From NCBI GenBank assembly GCA_937876275.1, contig CALFIA010000225.1:1-10653 (forward strand): 10,653 nucleotides of DNA. The letters are read 5' to 3'. This DNA is from an uncultured Actinomycetes bacterium. GTDB lineage: Bacteria; Actinomycetota; Actinomycetes; S36-B12. Below the pieces are notes generated by a model. It was given only the letters and a program-made list of their open reading frames with translations. It was not told the DNA's origin and ran no database searches. The position numbers and the translations under genes are program-made. This document shows, piece by piece, positions 7,625-10,653 of the stretch (its first letter is position 1; each line of letters opens with the position of its first letter).

Positions 7625-8901
7625 GCGAGGGCTCCATCGCGGACAGTGACATTTCCGCCATAGAGGACATGAACGACCGCGCCGGGGAGTTCCATGCTGG
7701 CGTACGGGGTGTTGCGCGACTTGGACGCCAGGTTCTCAGAACTGATCACGCGGCGAGCCTGGGGATCCACGAGCGCGATATTCGCAATTGAGCCAACCTC
7801 CAGGGAGTGCCCTTGTTCGCGAACCCCACCGATTCTCGCGGGGGCAACTGACATGCGATCGGCAAGGCCACGCCAGTCAAGGAGCCCCGGCTCAATCATC
7901 GTCTTCAGGGCGATGCTGAAGGCAGTCTCGAGCCCGAGCATTCCGAAGGCAGCAGCCCCCCACTCGCAGTCCTTGTCTTCGTGCGGATGCGGGGCATGGT
8001 CGGTGGCAATGGCATCGATGGTGCCGTCGGCAAGCGCTGCGCGAAGCGCATCGATGTCGACCGACGTACGCAACGGCGGGTTCACCTTGTAGATCGGGTC
8101 ATAGGAGGCAACGAGGTCTTCCGTCAGGATCAGATGATGCGGGCAGACCTCTGCAGTCACCTTCACGCCCCTTCCCTTGGCCCAGCGAATCACTTCGACT
8201 GACCCCGCCGTGGAGACGTGACACACGTGCAGGCGAGAGTCGACATGCTGCGCCAGGAGGACGTCACGCGCGATGATCGCCTCCTCGGCAACCGCCGGCC
8301 AACCGGTGAGGCCCAATTGCCCCGACAGGACACCTTCGTTCATTTGCGCGTTCTCGGTCAGCCGTGGCTCTTGAGCATGCTGCGCCACGACTCCATCGAA
8401 AGCCTTGACGTACTCGAGAGCTCGACGCATCAAGGCCGCGTCGTGGACGCATTTGCCGTCGTCGCTGAACACTCGGACCTGAGCCTCGGAATGCGCCATG
8501 GCGCCAATCTCAGCCATTCGCTCACCTGCAAGACCAACAGTCACGGCTCCGACAGGGCGCACATCAACAAGACCCGTGCGCTCGCCCAGTCGCCATACCT
8601 GTTCGACGACTCCGGCAGTGTCGGCAACCGGCGAAGTATTCGCCATTGCATGCACGCAGGTGTAACCACCCAGCGCGGCGGCCCGAGATCCTGACTCGAC
8701 GGTTTCAGCGTCTTCACGACCCGGCTCTCGTAGATGCGTATGAAGGTCAACGAATCCCGGCAGAGCAACAAGATCTGTGCAATCAAGAACGTCGCCAGTT
8801 GCAGACCCCACAGGTGCTATCTCGACGATCACACCATCGGCGATCACGAGATCAACGGCATCCTCGCCGTAGGGGCGCGCGCCGCGCAGGACGATGGGCA
8901 T
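7621..8901 (-). CDS. pyrC: Dihydroorotase, class I
   Basis: Zinc amidohydrolase that closes carbamoyl-aspartate to dihydroorotate. At 426 residues it has the class I (B. subtilis-like) length, unlike the roughly 350-residue E. coli form. Seen: metal-binding H54 and H56 in FVDLHTHLREPG, R58 for substrate, the FSDDG motif (145-149) where class I enzymes have a metal-bridging Asp, H175 in AQHAQE, H228 in VCHVS, and catalytic D301 in ATDHAPH (299-305). An active enzyme is expected. The ATG overlaps the pyrB stop as TAATG, with AAGGAG 8 nt upstream inside the last pyrB codons. Class I dihydroorotases often associate with aspartate transcarbamoylase; the adjacent, overlapping pyrB would fit such a complex, but the sequence does not prove it. 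Confidence 0.97.
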   Translation of the reverse strand: MPIVLRGARPYGEDAVDLVIADGVIVEIAPVGSATGDVLDCTDLVALPGFVDLHTHLREPGREDAETVESGSRAAALGGYTCVHAMANTSPVADTAGVVEQVWRLGERTGLVDVRPVGAVTVGLAGERMAEIGAMAHSEAQVRVFSDDGKCVHDAALMRRALEYVKAFDGVVAQHAQEPRLTENAQMNEGVLSGQLGLTGWPAVAEEAIIARDVLLAQHVDSRLHVCHVSTAGSVEVIRWAKGRGVKVTAEVCPHHLILTEDLVASYDPIYKVNPPLRTSVDIDALRAALADGTIDAIATDHAPHPHEDKDCEWGAAAFGMLGLETAFSIALKTMIEPGLLDWRGLADRMSVAPARIGGVREQGHSLEVGSIANIALVDPQARRVISSENLASKSRNTPYASMELPGAVVHVLYGGNVTVRDGALA

Positions 8902-9839
8902 TAGTCGTTCTCCTTCATTCCACCGAGCAAGAGATACAGGACAGCCATGCGAACGCTGACGCCATTGGCGACCTGCTCAACCATGAGCGAGCGAGGGCTA
9001 TCGGCGACATCCGCAGAGATCTCCATGCCCCTATTCATCGGACCCGGATGCAAGATCACTGCGTGATCGGGGAGCTTGGACATCCGGCTTGAGTCGAGCC
9101 CGTAGAGCCGCGAGTACTCGAGCGCAGACGGGAAATACGCATCATGCATTCGCTCCCCCTGCACGCGCAGCATCATGATGGCATCGAGTCGCGGAAGCAC
9201 CGAGTCAATGTCGTAGCTGACATCACACGGCCAGGTCTCGACACCGAGCGGAAGAAGCGTCGGAGGGGCCACAAGCGTCACGTGAGCACCGAGAGTTCTG
9301 AGCAGGAGAACGTTCGATCGGGCGACCCGGCTGTGCAGCACATCGCCCACGATCCCTACCCGAACACCTTCGAGATCTCCGCTGCCGCCACGCAAGTGCT
9401 TGCGCATCGTGAAGGCATCCAGCAAAGCCTGAGTCGGATGCTCATGGGTGCCGTCGCCTGCATTCACGACGCTGCCGCCGATCCACCCCGCCGTAGCAAG
9501 ACGATGAGGCGCACCTGAGAGGTTATGGCGAATAACCACCGCATCAGCCCCCATGGCTTCGAGAGTCAGAGCGGTGTCCTTCAGACTCTCACCCTTGGAC
9601 ACCGACGAACCCTTGGCCGCGAAGTTGATGACATCTGCAGACAGGCGCTTCGCGGCCACCTCGAAGGAGATGCGCGTACGGGTTGAATCTTCGAAGAAGA
9701 GATTGACGACAGTACGACCACGAAGGGTCGGAAGCTTCTTGACGGAGCGATCGGTGAGCGCTGCAAGCTCACCTGCGGTGTCGAGAATCGTGATTGCCTG
9801 TTCACGATCGAGATCGGCAGCCGAGAGAAGATGCTTCAT
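8901..9839 (-). CDS. pyrB: Aspartate carbamoyltransferase catalytic subunit
   Basis: Condenses carbamoyl phosphate with L-aspartate, the committed pyrimidine step. The 312 residues match the catalytic chain of the family. Seen: the carbamoyl-phosphate loop FFEDSTRTRISFE (48-60), SKGES (81-85) with K82, HPTQALLD (134-141), the RVQGER stretch (225-230) and HPGPMNRG (264-271). No regulatory chain gene (pyrI) is nearby, so allosteric control by PyrI is not expected; control would fall on PyrR and on CarB. The start overlaps the pyrR stop as ATGA and has GAGGGAG 7 nt upstream. It overlaps pyrC by 1 nt. Confidence 0.98.
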   Translation of the reverse strand: MKHLLSAADLDREQAITILDTAGELAALTDRSVKKLPTLRGRTVVNLFFEDSTRTRISFEVAAKRLSADVINFAAKGSSVSKGESLKDTALTLEAMGADAVVIRHNLSGAPHRLATAGWIGGSVVNAGDGTHEHPTQALLDAFTMRKHLRGGSGDLEGVRVGIVGDVLHSRVARSNVLLLRTLGAHVTLVAPPTLLPLGVETWPCDVSYDIDSVLPRLDAIMMLRVQGERMHDAYFPSALEYSRLYGLDSSRMSKLPDHAVILHPGPMNRGMEISADVADSPRSLMVEQVANGVSVRMAVLYLLLGGMKEND

Positions 9840-10387
9840 TGCGACGCTCCCTCATTGATCGTGACGGAGTCAGTGCCGTCAACCTCACGTAGGTTCACGC
9901 GCACTTGCTCGCCCACTGCCGTCGGCAAGTTCTTGCCCACAAAGTCAGGTCGGATAGGCAGCTCACGATGCCCACGGTCGACAAGGACGGCTAGGCGCAC
10001 CGCCCGCGGTCGTCCGATGTCATTGAGCGCATCGAGAGCCGCACGTACCGTCCGACCGGAGAAAAGGACATCATCGACGAGCACGACGATTCGATCGTCG
10101 ATGCCCTCTGGCGGAATCGACGTGGGTTCGAGGGCGCGCGCGGGGCGCAGACGAAGGTCATCGCGATACAAGGTGATGTCGAGCGCCCCAGTCGGAACTG
10201 ACTTTCCTTCGATCTCGGCAATCGCAACTGCGATGCGCTCAGCGAGTGCCACACCGCGGGTGGGGATTCCGAGAAGTACGAGGTCATCTGCGCCCTTGGC
10301 ACTTTCTACGATCTCGTGTGCGACTCGGCGAATGGCACGGACGATGTCGGAATCGTCGAGGACGATGCGCGTGCGTGAAGAATCCAT
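9836..10387 (-). CDS. pyrR: Bifunctional pyr operon regulator / uracil phosphoribosyltransferase
   Basis: PyrR binds pyr leader RNA when UMP or UTP is abundant and lowers operon expression; many members also make UMP from uracil and PRPP. From the preferred ATG it has 183 residues, the usual size. Seen: LLGIPTRGVALAERIA (38-53), a TLYRDDLR stretch (72-79), and the PRPP loop VVLVDDVLFSGRT (101-113). An in-frame GTG at 10411 would add eight residues, MRRGRGSL, but it lies in the loop of the predicted PyrR-binding hairpin, while the ATG at 10387 has AAGGGGG 6 nt upstream; I therefore chose the ATG. It is the first gene of the operon and overlaps pyrB by ATGA. Its hairpin appears to cover its own ribosome binding site, pointing to translational autocontrol. 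Confidence 0.95.
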   Translation of the reverse strand: MDSSRTRIVLDDSDIVRAIRRVAHEIVESAKGADDLVLLGIPTRGVALAERIAVAIAEIEGKSVPTGALDITLYRDDLRLRPARALEPTSIPPEGIDDRIVVLVDDVLFSGRTVRAALDALNDIGRPRAVRLAVLVDRGHRELPIRPDFVGKNLPTAVGEQVRVNLREVDGTDSVTINEGASQ

Positions 10388-10393
10388 TAAGGA

Positions 10394-10400
10394 CCCCCTT
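10394..10400 (-). promoter_or_regulatory. Ribosome binding site of pyrR, inside the leader hairpin
   Basis: The minus strand reads AAGGGGG, 6 nt before the ATG at 10387. Its 5' half (AAGG) can pair with CCUU at 10424-10427 as the lower stem of the PyrR-binding hairpin, so access by ribosomes should depend on whether that hairpin is formed. Confidence 0.7.
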
Positions 10401-10427
10401 CCCCGCCTCACTGGACGGGCTTAAAGG
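10397..10427 (-). promoter_or_regulatory. PyrR-binding RNA hairpin (pyr leader)
   Basis: The transcript contains CCCGUCCAGUGAGGCGGG (10419-10402). CCCG pairs with CGGG, a single U bulges, CC pairs with GG, and AGUGA is the loop. This matches the UCCNGNGAGG core of known PyrR-binding loops in Bacillus and mycobacteria. A lower stem CCUU (10427-10424) with AAGG (10400-10397) is separated by an asymmetric internal loop and captures part of the pyrR Shine-Dalgarno. There is no following U-run or competing terminator, so translational repression of the kind described for Mycobacterium smegmatis is inferred, not Bacillus-style attenuation. The motif is seen in sequence; folding is by eye. Confidence 0.75.
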
Positions 10428-10443
10428 ACGTCGAACAAGCGAA

Positions 10444-10449
10444 AGTCTA
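10444..10449 (-). promoter_or_regulatory. Candidate -10 element of the pyr operon promoter
   Basis: TAGACT on the minus strand fits a TAnnnT -10 box. Transcription would start near 10437, giving a leader of about 50 nt that holds only the PyrR hairpin and ribosome binding site. No good -35 hexamer is visible 17-18 nt upstream, where the sequence is the end of pyk. This is a weak call. Confidence 0.3.
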
Positions 10450-10454
10450 CCCGG

Positions 10455-10653
10455 CTAAACGCCGCCACCCACACCGGCCATGCCGAGCTTGTGGACGCGC
10501 ATGCCATTGGTCGTGCCGGGAACTCCCGGGGGAACGCCCGCCACGATGACAACCTTTTCACCAATGGTGGCCCGACCGATGTCAAGCAACGCCTTGTCAA
10601 CCTGCACGACCATGTCGTCAGTGTGGGCCACCTGCGGAACCAGGAACGTCTCC
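10455..10653 (-). CDS. pyk: Pyruvate kinase, C-terminal 65 residues (cut by window edge)
   Basis: Pyruvate kinase makes pyruvate and ATP from phosphoenolpyruvate and ADP, the last step of glycolysis. Only the end of its C-terminal domain is present. Seen: ETFLVPQVAHTDDMV at the edge, VVIVAGVPPGVPGTTNGMR and VHKLG, the usual pyruvate kinase ending, then a short glycine-rich tail GVGGGV before TAG. The reading frame is not opened by a start codon in the window, so it would be missed by a start-to-stop search. It runs in the same direction as pyrR, with 67 nt between its stop and the pyrR ATG and no intrinsic terminator in between, so read-through into the pyr operon is possible. Confidence 0.93.
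   Translation of the reverse strand, partial: ETFLVPQVAHTDDMVVQVDKALLDIGRATIGEKVVIVAGVPPGVPGTTNGMRVHKLGMAGVGGGV

Noticed and set aside
10394..10407. G-quadruplex in the G-rich pyrR leader
   Set aside because: Only two long G-runs plus one GG are present, and the G-runs are accounted for by the hairpin and the Shine-Dalgarno.
10388..10411. GTG at 10411 as the pyrR start
   Set aside because: It falls in the loop of the PyrR-binding hairpin and adds a non-family MRRGRGSL stretch, while the ATG at 10387 has a well-spaced AAGGGGG.
10394..10427. Bacillus-style terminator/antiterminator attenuation in the pyr leader
   Set aside because: The leader is too short, and the hairpin is followed by AAGGGGG and the start codon, not by a U-run.
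10449..10466. Hairpin CGGC-GUUUA-GCCG at the pyk stop as a terminator
   Set aside because: Only 4 bp and not followed by a U-run.
1..10653. A new defence, mobile or CRISPR-like system
   Set aside because: All sizeable minus-strand genes are housekeeping nucleotide enzymes or mIHF, with no repeats, integrases, att sites or composition breaks visible by eye.

Overview
The window is almost entirely one minus-strand operon for de novo pyrimidine (UMP) synthesis from an actinobacterium. In transcription order, right to left, it reads: end of pyk (pyruvate kinase), a short leader with a PyrR-binding hairpin, pyrR, pyrB, pyrC, a possible 25-codon ORF, carA, carB, pyrK, pyrD, pyrF, mihF and the start of gmk (cut by the left edge). 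No mobile element, CRISPR array, rRNA or tRNA is visible, and I see no convincing gene on the plus strand.

The organism is most likely a member of the Actinomycetota. The pyrF-mihF-gmk junction and the actinobacterial integration host factor are typical of that phylum, most start codons have good purine-rich Shine-Dalgarno sequences, and GC is moderately high (about 60% by rough count). Two enzymes differ from well-known actinobacteria such as Streptomyces and Mycobacterium. The dihydroorotate dehydrogenase is the class 1B, NAD-linked PyrD/PyrK type, not the quinone-linked class 2 enzyme. The OMP decarboxylase is the short group I type, not the longer form. The gene order pyrR-B-C-carA-carB-K-D-F matches the Bacillus subtilis operon without pyrP and pyrE. 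A lineage outside the best-studied families is suggested, but I cannot name it.

The genes form one pathway. CarA/CarB make carbamoyl phosphate, PyrB joins it to aspartate, PyrC closes the ring, PyrD/PyrK oxidise dihydroorotate, and PyrF decarboxylates OMP to UMP. PyrE, which makes OMP, is not here. Control seems two-tiered. PyrR bound to UMP probably holds the leader hairpin that partly masks its own ribosome binding site, and the CarB C-terminal domain keeps the residues that bind UMP in the family.

Every junction from pyrR to gmk is an overlap of 1, 4 or 14 nt, except a 70-nt gap between pyrC and carA. That gap is exactly filled by a 25-codon ORF with ATGA overlaps at both ends and its own GGAG. 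This ORF and the leader hairpin are the two most interesting points in an otherwise conventional region.
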